Positions 1 through 6,003 of a stretch of 9,351 bases of DNA are shown here, piece after piece (position 1 is the stretch's first letter; every line of letters begins with the position of its first letter). A model generated the notes under the pieces. That model made no database searches and was not told where the DNA came from. It was given only the letters and a program-made list of their open reading frames with translations. The stretch lies in NCBI GenBank assembly GCA_040081265.1, contig JBEBGV010000111.1, positions 1 to 9,351 of the forward strand. The letters are read 5' to 3'. The DNA comes from JBEBGV01 sp040081265 (lineage in GTDB: Bacteria > Acidobacteriota > Vicinamibacteria > Vicinamibacterales > UBA2999). Made by a program: the position numbers and the translations under genes.

Positions 1-51
1 ACCGGCGTCCACACACGAGCCTCGGCCGGCGCTCGCCCTGGATGCGTTTCC

Positions 52-80
52 AAGAGGCTGCCTAAGATGAACAACCTCTT
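52..80 (-). terminator. Possible weak terminator stem-loop after the DUF885 gene
   Basis: Arms AAGAGGCTG (52-60) and CAACCTCTT (72-80) on the plus strand can pair over nine positions, one of them a G-U wobble in the minus-strand transcript, around an 11-nt loop. On the minus strand the stem begins about 12 nt after the stop codon of the DUF885 gene, where a terminator would be expected. There is no clear U-tract after the stem, so it is not a canonical intrinsic terminator and may be chance. The rest of 1-92 holds nothing I can support; short open frames run in from the window edge but have no recognisable content. Confidence 0.25.
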
Positions 81-92
81 TGACATTCACAC

Positions 93-1829
93 CTAGAACA
101 GCTGCCCGCGCTGGCCAAGCATGGCTTGTCGCACGAGGGGAAGCGGCAGCGGGCCGAGACGGATGAAGGTGTCGTGAAAGTCCTTCAGGGTGTACGCATT
201 ACCCTTGAGCGCGCGGTAGTCGTTTCTCAGCTTGAGAATCGCCAGCTTGCCCATGGTGTAGTAGCCGTAGAGCGGGTCTCCGGCGCCCCTGATGGCTTCA
301 GCGCGGGCCACCGGTGCCGGCTGGTGCGCCTGGCTCTCGAAGAGTGCCGCAGCCTCGTCGATAGTCATGCCCTGGGTGTGCATCTTGATGCCGACGATGA
401 ACCTGACGTCGCGGAGCAGCGCGTCCTGCCGCTGGGCAAGGGCGTAGGCCGGGTCGTCGGCGCGAAACCCCTCCTCAACCATCACCTGCTCGACGTAGTG
501 CGCCCAGCCTTCGGAGTTGCTGTTCGCGCTGAACACCCTGCGCACGTCACTCGGATAGCTCTTCGCGTAGAGGAACTGCAGGTAGTGACCTGGATAGACC
601 TCGTGAACAGCTACGTTGAGGATCATCTGGTCGTACCACCCGCGCATGTAGGCTTCCTGCTCCGCGGCCTTCCAGCGTGGGTCCGGACGAGTCATGTAGA
701 AGTAGGCCTCGCTGGCAGTGGTCTCCCACGGTCCCGGGGTGTCCATCGACGCGGTGGAGGTGGTGCGCATGAAGGGTGGCGTTTCCTGGACTCGCGCCGG
801 CGGCGCCGACGGAGGGATCGTCACCAGGTTCTTCGCCGTAATGAAGTCCCTGAGCGAGTCGAGGACGTTCTGTGTGGTCGAGAGCAGCGCCTGCGGGGTC
901 GGATGTCTGCCGGCCACAATCGCCAGCACCTCTTCGGTGCTCCTGGTGCGATCCACCGCGTCGGCGGCTTCGACGAAGGCGCGTTCGTTGGTCACGCGGT
1001 CGGTCTCGGCGATCCGCAGCAGGACGTCGAGGGGCGCGTCGATCATGTTCGACGCGGAGAGGAGCGCCGCGTAGGACTGCGCGCCAAGCGCAAACGATCC
1101 GTTCGAGCGCGGCAGGAGGTCGGTCTGCAGCCAGCGCTTGTAGTCGGCGAGGGCGTTCAGCACGGCGCCGTTGGCCTGCCGGAACTCGGTGAGGAGCGCA
1201 CGGTCGGTGACGTCGGCAAAGGCCAGTGGCAGATCGGTGCGAAAGAAGTTCTGGACGCCGTCGTTCTGTTCGATGGCGGTTTCCGTGAACACGCGCGGCG
1301 GGTTGTCGAGATTGACGCGCGCCTGGGCAAGGAGCGCGGGAATCTGCTTCTCCCTGGCGATCACCAGCTTCAGCCGGTCGGCGGCCGGCGCGAAGTTCCG
1401 CTTCATGATCGAGAACACCGCGTCGGTGGCAACGCGGGTGTAGCTGTCGGCGTCCCTGGCCCATGATCGGACGACGTCGAGCTCGAGGACGAGGCTGTCC
1501 ATCTCACGCAGCAGGACCTCGCGATCCAGCTTCGCCTCATCGGAGAGGGCGGCGGGATCGATCATGTCGAGGCGCTGCCTGAATCCACGCGCGCGGGCGA
1601 CGTCCTCGAGAATGGCGGACGCGGAAAAATCGTCCAGGCGGTCGTCGTAGCGGTGCACGCCCCGGTAGGTGGCAAACCCCGGCGACCGGCGGAAGGCGTC
1701 TTCGATGATCTGGGCGGCGAGTTCGCGGAAGGCCGGGTCTCCCGTCGAGACGGTGACCGGCTGCGGCCGCGGCGTACACGCGAGCAGCGCGACCGCCAGC
1801 AGAAGTGCCGTGCCGCGGGCCGTCATCAT
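93..1829 (-). CDS. DUF885 family putative zinc-metallopeptidase lipoprotein
   Basis: This 578-residue protein belongs to the DUF885 family, whose members are regarded as zinc peptidase-like hydrolases but are mostly uncharacterised; the substrate here is unknown. The N-terminus is a lipoprotein signal: a basic start, a hydrophobic stretch, then a lipobox-like LLAC with Cys at residue 18, so it is probably membrane-anchored outside the cytoplasm. The putative metal site is HEVYPGH at about residues 409-415, followed by EGWAHY at about 440-445, both hallmarks of the family, and the C-terminal DPLYGYYTMGKLAIL segment is also typical. The frame stays open further upstream to 1895, but the ATG at 1829 is chosen because the signal peptide begins there and it overlaps the carbonic anhydrase stop as ATGA. 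No good Shine-Dalgarno precedes it, so translation is probably coupled to the upstream gene. Family assignment is firm; activity is inference. Confidence 0.9.
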   Translation of the reverse strand: MMTARGTALLLAVALLACTPRPQPVTVSTGDPAFRELAAQIIEDAFRRSPGFATYRGVHRYDDRLDDFSASAILEDVARARGFRQRLDMIDPAALSDEAKLDREVLLREMDSLVLELDVVRSWARDADSYTRVATDAVFSIMKRNFAPAADRLKLVIAREKQIPALLAQARVNLDNPPRVFTETAIEQNDGVQNFFRTDLPLAFADVTDRALLTEFRQANGAVLNALADYKRWLQTDLLPRSNGSFALGAQSYAALLSASNMIDAPLDVLLRIAETDRVTNERAFVEAADAVDRTRSTEEVLAIVAGRHPTPQALLSTTQNVLDSLRDFITAKNLVTIPPSAPPARVQETPPFMRTTSTASMDTPGPWETTASEAYFYMTRPDPRWKAAEQEAYMRGWYDQMILNVAVHEVYPGHYLQFLYAKSYPSDVRRVFSANSNSEGWAHYVEQVMVEEGFRADDPAYALAQRQDALLRDVRFIVGIKMHTQGMTIDEAAALFESQAHQPAPVARAEAIRGAGDPLYGYYTMGKLAILKLRNDYRALKGNAYTLKDFHDTFIRLGPLPLPLVRQAMLGQRGQLF

Positions 1830-2473
1830 TCTGAAAGGGCCGTGCTGAGGGAGGCTTCGGTGTTGGGAACGTCGGCCGCGGACGTTGCGGTGCACTTGAG
1901 GTCGCGAAGCAGTCCGTCGTGCAGGTCGTAGATCCAGCCGTGGACGCTGACCGCCTGGCCGCGCCGCCAGGCGTCGGTCAGGATGGTCGTCTGGCAGACA
2001 TGTCGGACCTGGTCGGCGACATTCAACTCACAGAGACGTGCCACACGGGCGTCCTCGTCTGCGAGGGCGTCGATGTGGTGGCGATAGCGGTCGTGCACGT
2101 CCCGGACGTGCCGGAGCCAGTTGTCGATGAGCCCGAGTGAGGCCTCCACGTATGCCGCCCGGACGCCCCCGCACCCATAGTGGCCGCACACGATGATGTG
2201 CTCCACGCCGAGGACGTCCACGGCGTACTGAATCACCGACAGGCAATTCAGGTCGGTGTGGACGACGACGTTGGCGACGTTGCGGTGGACAAACAGCTCT
2301 CCGGGGCGCAGGCCGACGATTTCGTTGGCCGGCACCCGACTGTCCGAGCAGCCGATCCAGAGGTATTTGGGTGATTGCTGGGCGACCAGTGACGAAAAGA
2401 AGGCGCCGTCACGTGCCGCCGTCTGCTGGGCCCAGCGGCGGTTGTTGTCGAAGAGGTCCAGGAGCGCCGGCAT
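1826..2473 (-). CDS. can: Beta-class (type II) carbonic anhydrase
   Basis: This 215-residue cytoplasmic zinc enzyme interconverts CO2 and bicarbonate. It closely follows E. coli Can in sequence and length (220 residues there). The zinc ligands are visible as Cys42, His98 and Cys101, and the Asp44/Arg46 dyad sits in the CSDSR motif at 42-46. Trp39, Arg64 and Tyr182 match the residues that form the non-catalytic bicarbonate site of type II enzymes such as those of E. coli and Haemophilus, so allosteric inhibition by bicarbonate is expected. The open frame continues far upstream, but that part is antisense to the sigma-factor gene and resembles nothing, so the ATG at 2473 is the start; it aligns with the family N-terminus. 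Its Shine-Dalgarno is weak. The gene is divergent from the sigma factor and overlaps the DUF885 gene by 4 nt. Confidence 0.96.
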   Translation of the reverse strand: MPALLDLFDNNRRWAQQTAARDGAFFSSLVAQQSPKYLWIGCSDSRVPANEIVGLRPGELFVHRNVANVVVHTDLNCLSVIQYAVDVLGVEHIIVCGHYGCGGVRAAYVEASLGLIDNWLRHVRDVHDRYRHHIDALADEDARVARLCELNVADQVRHVCQTTILTDAWRRGQAVSVHGWIYDLHDGLLRDLKCTATSAADVPNTEASLSTALSE

Positions 2474-2488
2474 CAGCTTTGTTTTACC

Positions 2489-3109
2489 ATGCTGGGGCCT
2501 TCCACCCGTGAGCTGAAACTTTTGGCCGCCGGCCGTGTTCTTAGAGGAGTGAGCGCTGGCGCGCCGAGCGTCGTGCCGGACGCAGCCCGTTTCGAAGGGT
2601 TCGTACGGGCCCATCAACACCTCGTCTTCGCAACCGCCGTGCGCCTCCTGGGGCGGTCGGCCGACGCTGAGGATGTGGCGCAGGACGTGTTTCTCAAGGC
2701 GTACGAACACTTCGACACGATTGGGGACAGTCCGACGGCTGGCGCCTGGCTTCGTACGGTGGCGCGCAATGCCTGTATCAACCACCTGCAGCGCTATCGC
2801 TCGCGGTGGCGGCTGTTCAGCGAACTCCGCCGGACCGACGACGAGGACGAGGAGACGTCGGTGCTGGGCGCGCTCGCGCAGCCGCCTGATACCAGCCATG
2901 ACGAGCAAGAGCAGGCGCGCCGGCTCGAACGTGCCCTGCGCCAGTTGCCGGACGCGCAGCGTGTTCCGCTCGTGTTCTTTCACTTCGAAGAGACCAGCTA
3001 CCAGGACATCGCCGCCCTGCTGGGCGTGTCGCTCGGGAAGGTAAAGACAGATATCCACCGTGGCCGTGAAGCGTTGAAGGTGATTCTGACTCGCGATGGA
3101 ACCCGCTGA
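2489..3109 (+). CDS. RNA polymerase ECF sigma factor (sigma-70 family)
   Basis: The protein redirects RNA polymerase to a specific promoter set. Region 2 lies at about residues 34-105, including the AEDVAQDVFLKAY core and a WLRTVARNACINHLQR helix. An acidic linker follows (TDDEDEE), then region 4 at about 143-198 with the helix-turn-helix YQDIAALLGVSLGKVKTDIHRGREAL. Length (206 residues from this start) fits the ECF group. The start is uncertain: the ATG at 2489 has no Shine-Dalgarno and adds about 30 residues of no recognisable domain, while in-frame GTG codons at 2549 and 2573 would give a more typical N-terminus and leave a 75-nt or longer divergent promoter region. The membrane-protein gene downstream overlaps by 14 nt, the usual arrangement for a sigma and its anti-sigma factor. 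The regulon is not evident apart from possible autoregulation. Confidence 0.94.
   Translation: MLGPSTRELKLLAAGRVLRGVSAGAPSVVPDAARFEGFVRAHQHLVFATAVRLLGRSADAEDVAQDVFLKAYEHFDTIGDSPTAGAWLRTVARNACINHLQRYRSRWRLFSELRRTDDEDEETSVLGALAQPPDTSHDEQEQARRLERALRQLPDAQRVPLVFFHFEETSYQDIAALLGVSLGKVKTDIHRGREALKVILTRDGTR
2515..2543 (+). promoter_or_regulatory. Candidate ECF (sigma-E-like) promoter for the sigma operon
   Basis: GAAACTT at 2515-2521 followed 17 nt later by TCTTA at 2539-2543 resembles the E. coli sigma-E pattern GGAACTT, about 16 nt, TCTAA/TCTGA. The spacer contains the 11-bp palindrome GGCCGCCGGCC (2524-2534). If real, transcription would start near 2549, making the ATG at 2489 unusable and the GTG at 2549 nearly leaderless. 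The match was found by eye and could be chance; the recognition sequence of this sigma factor is unknown. Confidence 0.22.
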
Positions 3110-3542
3110 CATCGACCGTCGTCTCAATCGGGCGCTTGCGCGCCTGCCCATGCCGTTGGCACCAGAGACCTTGTTGCCGAAGGTGATGCAGGGGGTCCAC
3201 GCGCGCGTGGCGCTCCCGTGGTATCGGCGGGAGTGGCGGGCGTGGCCGCTCGGATGGCAGGTGATCTCGGTTGGTGCGTGCATCGCGGTGGTGGTGCTCG
3301 TGTTCAGCAGAGGGCCATCGCCAGCCCTGACCGCATGGATCACGGGTGAGACGCTCGCTCCGGCGCAGGTGGTCACGAGTCAGGTGGAACCCACGGTGGC
3401 GGCACTGCAGATTCTGTGGCGTGTCGTGTTCGAACCGCTGGTGCCGGCGATCTTCGTGCTCGCGATGCTGATGTGTGTGGCGTGCGTAGCGATTGGACTC
3501 ACGCTCAACTACGTCGTTCTAGGAAGGACATGGCAGCGATGA
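3096..3542 (+). CDS. Small two-helix membrane protein, putative anti-sigma factor
   Basis: This is a 148-residue protein without a recognised domain. It has a mostly polar, basic N-terminal region of about 50 residues (cytoplasmic by inference), a hydrophobic helix at about 53-70, a roughly 40-residue intervening segment, and a second helix at about 114-137. Its ATG lies inside the end of the sigma-factor gene (14-nt overlap), so the two are probably translated together, and no strong Shine-Dalgarno is seen. Position, size and topology suggest an anti-sigma factor that holds the ECF sigma at the membrane. However, the zinc-binding HxxxCxxC motif of the common ZAS anti-sigma class is absent, and the only cysteines (Cys62, Cys127, Cys130) lie in or beside the membrane helices. 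The role is therefore inferred from context only. Confidence 0.72.
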   Translation: MEPADIDRRLNRALARLPMPLAPETLLPKVMQGVHARVALPWYRREWRAWPLGWQVISVGACIAVVVLVFSRGPSPALTAWITGETLAPAQVVTSQVEPTVAALQILWRVVFEPLVPAIFVLAMLMCVACVAIGLTLNYVVLGRTWQR

Positions 3543-5092
3543 ACCTACATAAAGCGGTGGCCTCCGTGGCGCTGGCAGCACTGCTCCTCGGTGGCGTGGC
3601 GACGCTCGGCGCGCAGTCACCGGCGCCCCCTGCAGTCGAACCTCCGCCTGCGCCACCAGTACCACCCGCGCCTCCGGAGCCGGATCCAGACGACGTGGTC
3701 GACGACTTCGGCAGCAACGGTCAGCAGATTGTCCGCATCGGGCAGGACTTCACGCTGGCCGAAGGTGAAGAGGCCCGTGAGGTAACCGTGATCATGGGCA
3801 ACGCCACGATCAACGGGCGCGTGCGCGAACTGGTGGTCATCATGGGCACGATCCAGCTCGGGCCCCGGGCGGTGGTGGGTCGGACGCTGACGTCGATTGC
3901 CGGTGGCGTCACCGTGGCGGAGGGTGCCCAGGTCAGTCGCGAGATGGTCGTGATTGGTGGGGCGGTTGACGCACCGCCTTCGTTCACGCCTGGCCGCGGG
4001 CACGTGGTCATCAACCCCCCGTTCTTTGGTACGCGGCTGAACGCGCTGGTCCCGTATGTCACCCAGGGCGTGATGCTCGGCCGCCCGATCGTGCCCAGCC
4101 TGTGGTGGCTGTGGGGGATCGTCGGGGTGTTCTTTATCGTCTACCTGGCAGTCAACCTGCTCGCGGATGGCCCCGTGCGAGCGGTCGCGGCTCTCATCGA
4201 CGAAAAGGTGCTGACGGCGTTCGGGACCGGACTCCTTGCCCTGCTGCTCGTGGGACCCATCTCGTTCCTGCTGGCGGTGTCGGTGGTTGGTGTGCTCGTG
4301 ATCCCGGTGCTGCTGTGTGCCTTGCTGGCGGCCGCGCTGGTCGGCAAGGTGGCGACGCTCCGCTGGCTCGGCATGCGCGTGTGGCGCAGCCAGGAGCAAG
4401 GCCCGATGGAAGCCGCCATGACGTTTGTGATCGGCTTCGCCATTGTCACCTTGCTCTACATGGTGCCGATTCTCGGAATCATCGTCTTCGCGCTGTTGAG
4501 CGTGCTCGGCCTCGGCGCTGCGACGCTGGCGTTTGTCGCCGCCTATCGTCGTGAGCAGCCGCCGGCGATGCCGGTCATCCCGCCGCCTCTGCCATCGCCG
4601 CCGGTTCCGCCGCTCGACGGCGGTGTGTCTGACGGCTCGCACGCTCCCGCGCTGAACATGAGCCCGACGTCACCGCCGCAGGTGACGTCGGACGCGTACG
4701 CGGTCTCGGCCCTGCCGCGCGGCGCCTTTCGCGACCGGCTGGCGGCGTTCCTGCTCGACATCATCCTCGTCGTGCTGGTCGTGGCCGTGGTCTGGCCCTT
4801 TGACAACAGCCCACGCGTCATCTTTCTCTGGTTGCTGGTCTATCACATCGCCTTTTGGGCGTGGAAGCACACGACGGTTGGCGGCATCATCTGCCAGTTG
4901 CGCATCGTCCGTGTGGACGGTGTGCCGCTGACGGTGTCGGACGCGTTCATCCGCGGACTCTCGGCGATCTTCTCGGTGGTTGTCCTGGGGCTTGGATTCC
5001 TGTGGGTGCTTCGTGACCCCGAACGCCAGTCGTGGCACGACAAGATTGCGGGCACCTACGTGGTGAAGGTGCCGCGTAACTGGCGGGCCTGA
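3530..5092 (+). CDS. Membrane protein: bactofilin-like beta-helix repeats fused to an RDD domain
   Basis: This protein of about 520 residues joins parts usually found separately. In order: a signal peptide (about 1-28); a Pro-rich linker (about 31-52); a short beta-helix-like segment (about 65-147) built from repeats of the form RE-x-VVIMG (EVTVIMGNATING, ELVVIMGTIQLG, EMVVIGGAV), reminiscent of polymer-forming/bactofilin modules; a membrane helix at about 188-210; two further hydrophobic pairs (about 226-275 and 295-338); a second Pro-rich linker (about 343-388); and a C-terminal RDD domain (about 393-515) with its FRDRLAAFLLD start and RQSWHDKIAGTYVV end. The signal peptide places the beta-helix outside the cytoplasm. 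The substrate or role is unknown; RDD domains are often linked to transport or ion exchange. The start at 3530 has AGGAAGG just upstream; the ATG at 3539 overlaps the previous stop as ATGA and is equally plausible. Overlap with the putative anti-sigma gene suggests it belongs to the sigma operon. Confidence 0.88.
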   Translation: MAAMNLHKAVASVALAALLLGGVATLGAQSPAPPAVEPPPAPPVPPAPPEPDPDDVVDDFGSNGQQIVRIGQDFTLAEGEEAREVTVIMGNATINGRVRELVVIMGTIQLGPRAVVGRTLTSIAGGVTVAEGAQVSREMVVIGGAVDAPPSFTPGRGHVVINPPFFGTRLNALVPYVTQGVMLGRPIVPSLWWLWGIVGVFFIVYLAVNLLADGPVRAVAALIDEKVLTAFGTGLLALLLVGPISFLLAVSVVGVLVIPVLLCALLAAALVGKVATLRWLGMRVWRSQEQGPMEAAMTFVIGFAIVTLLYMVPILGIIVFALLSVLGLGAATLAFVAAYRREQPPAMPVIPPPLPSPPVPPLDGGVSDGSHAPALNMSPTSPPQVTSDAYAVSALPRGAFRDRLAAFLLDIILVVLVVAVVWPFDNSPRVIFLWLLVYHIAFWAWKHTTVGGIICQLRIVRVDGVPLTVSDAFIRGLSAIFSVVVLGLGFLWVLRDPERQSWHDKIAGTYVVKVPRNWRA

Positions 5093-5098
5093 CCGGCG

Positions 5099-5197
5099 GG
5101 GTCAGACCGGGGTCAGACCGGGGTCAGACCGGGGTCAGACCAGGGTCAGACCAGGGTCAGACCAGGGTCAGACCAGGGTCAGACCAGGGTCAGACCC
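5099..5197. repeat. Array of nine 11-bp tandem repeats, GTCAGACC(G/A)GG
   Basis: GTCAGACC occurs at 5101, 5112, 5123, 5134, 5145, 5156, 5167, 5178 and 5189, an exact 11-bp period. The three bases between copies are GGG after the first three copies and AGG after the next five, so the array has two homogeneous blocks that changed once, as expected from slippage or unequal exchange. Each unit contains GGTC-A-GACC, an inverted repeat with a one-base centre, and the last copy is the extended GGGTCAGACCC. The array fills the space between two converging genes, starting 8 nt after the RDD gene stop and containing the stop codon of the FkbM gene. The sequence CTGACC (5089-5094) over the RDD stop can also pair with GGTCAG (5100-5105). 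It may act as a bidirectional terminator, but no T-tract is present and function is inference. Confidence 0.95.
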
Positions 5198-5978
5198 CTC
5201 GCCTGGCGAGCAGATCAACCGGCCGCCCGCTCGTGCTCAGCCGTTCGATCATCGCGGGAACATCGTTCAGCGTGACAGGCGACGCGCCTGTGTGTGACGC
5301 GCCCACGAGCGTGAAGCCAAGGTCCAGCAGCAGTCGCGGCAGAGCCGCGGCGTCGTATCCAGCCTTTTCCTGCAGCAGCGGATGCCATTCGACCACGAGG
5401 TTGATCCGCGCTGACTCCAGCAGCCGCGTCATCCCGCCCAGCACGTCCAGCTCGGCGCCCTCGACGTCGATCTTGACCAGGTCGGCTTCGCCGTCCACGA
5501 GATCGTCGAGTTTCTCGACGGGCACTTGCACGACGTCGGTCACGCTGGCGTAGACGCTGTCCTCGAAGAAGCTGTTGACGGCGCTGATGTCGCCGCGCAG
5601 GTAGAACGATCGCGTCTCCTTCACTCTCCCAGCCGCCACTGCCGCGATCGTGACGTTGTTCATCGCGTTCTCGGCGACGTTCCGGCGAAGGACCACCAGG
5701 TTGTCCCCGGCAGGCTCCACGGCAATCACCCGACCGCGTGGTCCGACGCGCTGCGCTGCGTACACCGTGTTGTAGCCGATGTTCGCCCCGGCATCGACGA
5801 CGACCGCACCCGGCGTCAGGAACGGATCCATCAGCTGGTGGATGCGACGGTTGCCGAGGACCGTCGACAGGCGAATCGCCATCGACCCTGGCACGTGGAA
5901 CCGCGCTCCTGCAAATCGGATGTCGTTGGTGTACAACGCCTGCGCGGCGGCGAGTGCATAGCTCATCATTTGTGTCAC
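5190..5978 (-). CDS. FkbM family SAM-dependent methyltransferase
   Basis: This 262-residue protein is predicted to transfer a methyl group from S-adenosylmethionine, probably to an oxygen of a sugar, lipid or secondary metabolite; the acceptor is unknown. It shows the SAM-binding motif I DAGANIGYNTVYAA (about 62-75), the acidic end of strand 2 VIAVEP (about 84-89), and the FkbM signature VKIDVEGAELDVL (about 168-180), followed by the VVEWHP strand. The start GTG at 5978 is chosen because AGGA lies 6 nt upstream, although ATG codons at 5969 and 5966 are possible. That AGGA sits within the hairpin of the REP-like element, so initiation may be structure-limited. The last two codons and the stop (GGG GTC TGA) overlap the terminal copy of the 11-bp repeat array. 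It is the last gene of the minus-strand chain, 21 nt after the fsr stop, with no obvious functional link to it. Confidence 0.93.
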   Translation of the reverse strand: MTQMMSYALAAAQALYTNDIRFAGARFHVPGSMAIRLSTVLGNRRIHQLMDPFLTPGAVVVDAGANIGYNTVYAAQRVGPRGRVIAVEPAGDNLVVLRRNVAENAMNNVTIAAVAAGRVKETRSFYLRGDISAVNSFFEDSVYASVTDVVQVPVEKLDDLVDGEADLVKIDVEGAELDVLGGMTRLLESARINLVVEWHPLLQEKAGYDAAALPRLLLDLGFTLVGASHTGASPVTLNDVPAMIERLSTSGRPVDLLARRGV

Positions 5979-6003
5979 GCCGGGTCCTGCGGACCCGGCC
6001 TAC
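5979..6003 (-). repeat. REP-like palindrome with GTAG head between fsr and the FkbM gene
   Basis: On the minus strand, GTAG (6003-6000) is followed directly by GCCGGGTCC, a three-base loop GCA, and the perfect complement GGACCCGGC: a 9-bp stem with no mismatch. A GTAG tetranucleotide at the head of a GC-rich palindrome is the described layout of REP elements mobilised by RAYT (REP-associated tyrosine) transposases. No RAYT gene is present in this window. The element fills the whole space between the two genes: the TAG of the head is the fsr stop codon, and the AGGA of the loop and descending arm is the best Shine-Dalgarno for the next gene. It could reduce readthrough or translation, or stabilise the upstream message. 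The inverted repeat is certain; the REP assignment is inference from structure. Confidence 0.75.

Noticed and set aside
1..96. Short open frames entering from the window edge on the plus strand
   Set aside because: All three plus frames stop by position 96, and the translated tails show no recognisable protein end, so a truncated gene cannot be supported.
126..1466. Long plus-strand open frame (446 codons) opposite the DUF885 gene
   Set aside because: It is antisense to a gene with clear family motifs, is rich in Arg/Val/Gly/His as expected from GC-rich antisense frames, and shows no domain.
3197..3210. 14-bp perfect palindrome CCACGCGCGCGTGG
   Set aside because: It lies within the coding region of the small membrane protein, is low complexity (alternating CG) and is readily produced by chance in GC-rich coding DNA.
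2474..3376. N-terminal extension of the carbonic anhydrase frame by about 300 codons
   Set aside because: This part is antisense to the sigma and membrane-protein genes and has no recognisable content; the enzyme aligns with its family from the ATG at 2473.
3617..4642. Minus-strand open frame (341 codons) opposite the RDD protein gene
   Set aside because: Composition is dominated by His, Arg, Asp and Gln, typical of the antisense of a hydrophobic GC-rich gene; no motif.
5099..5197. CRISPR array
   Set aside because: Units are 11 bp and directly abutting with no unique spacers, and no cas gene is near; this is a simple tandem repeat.
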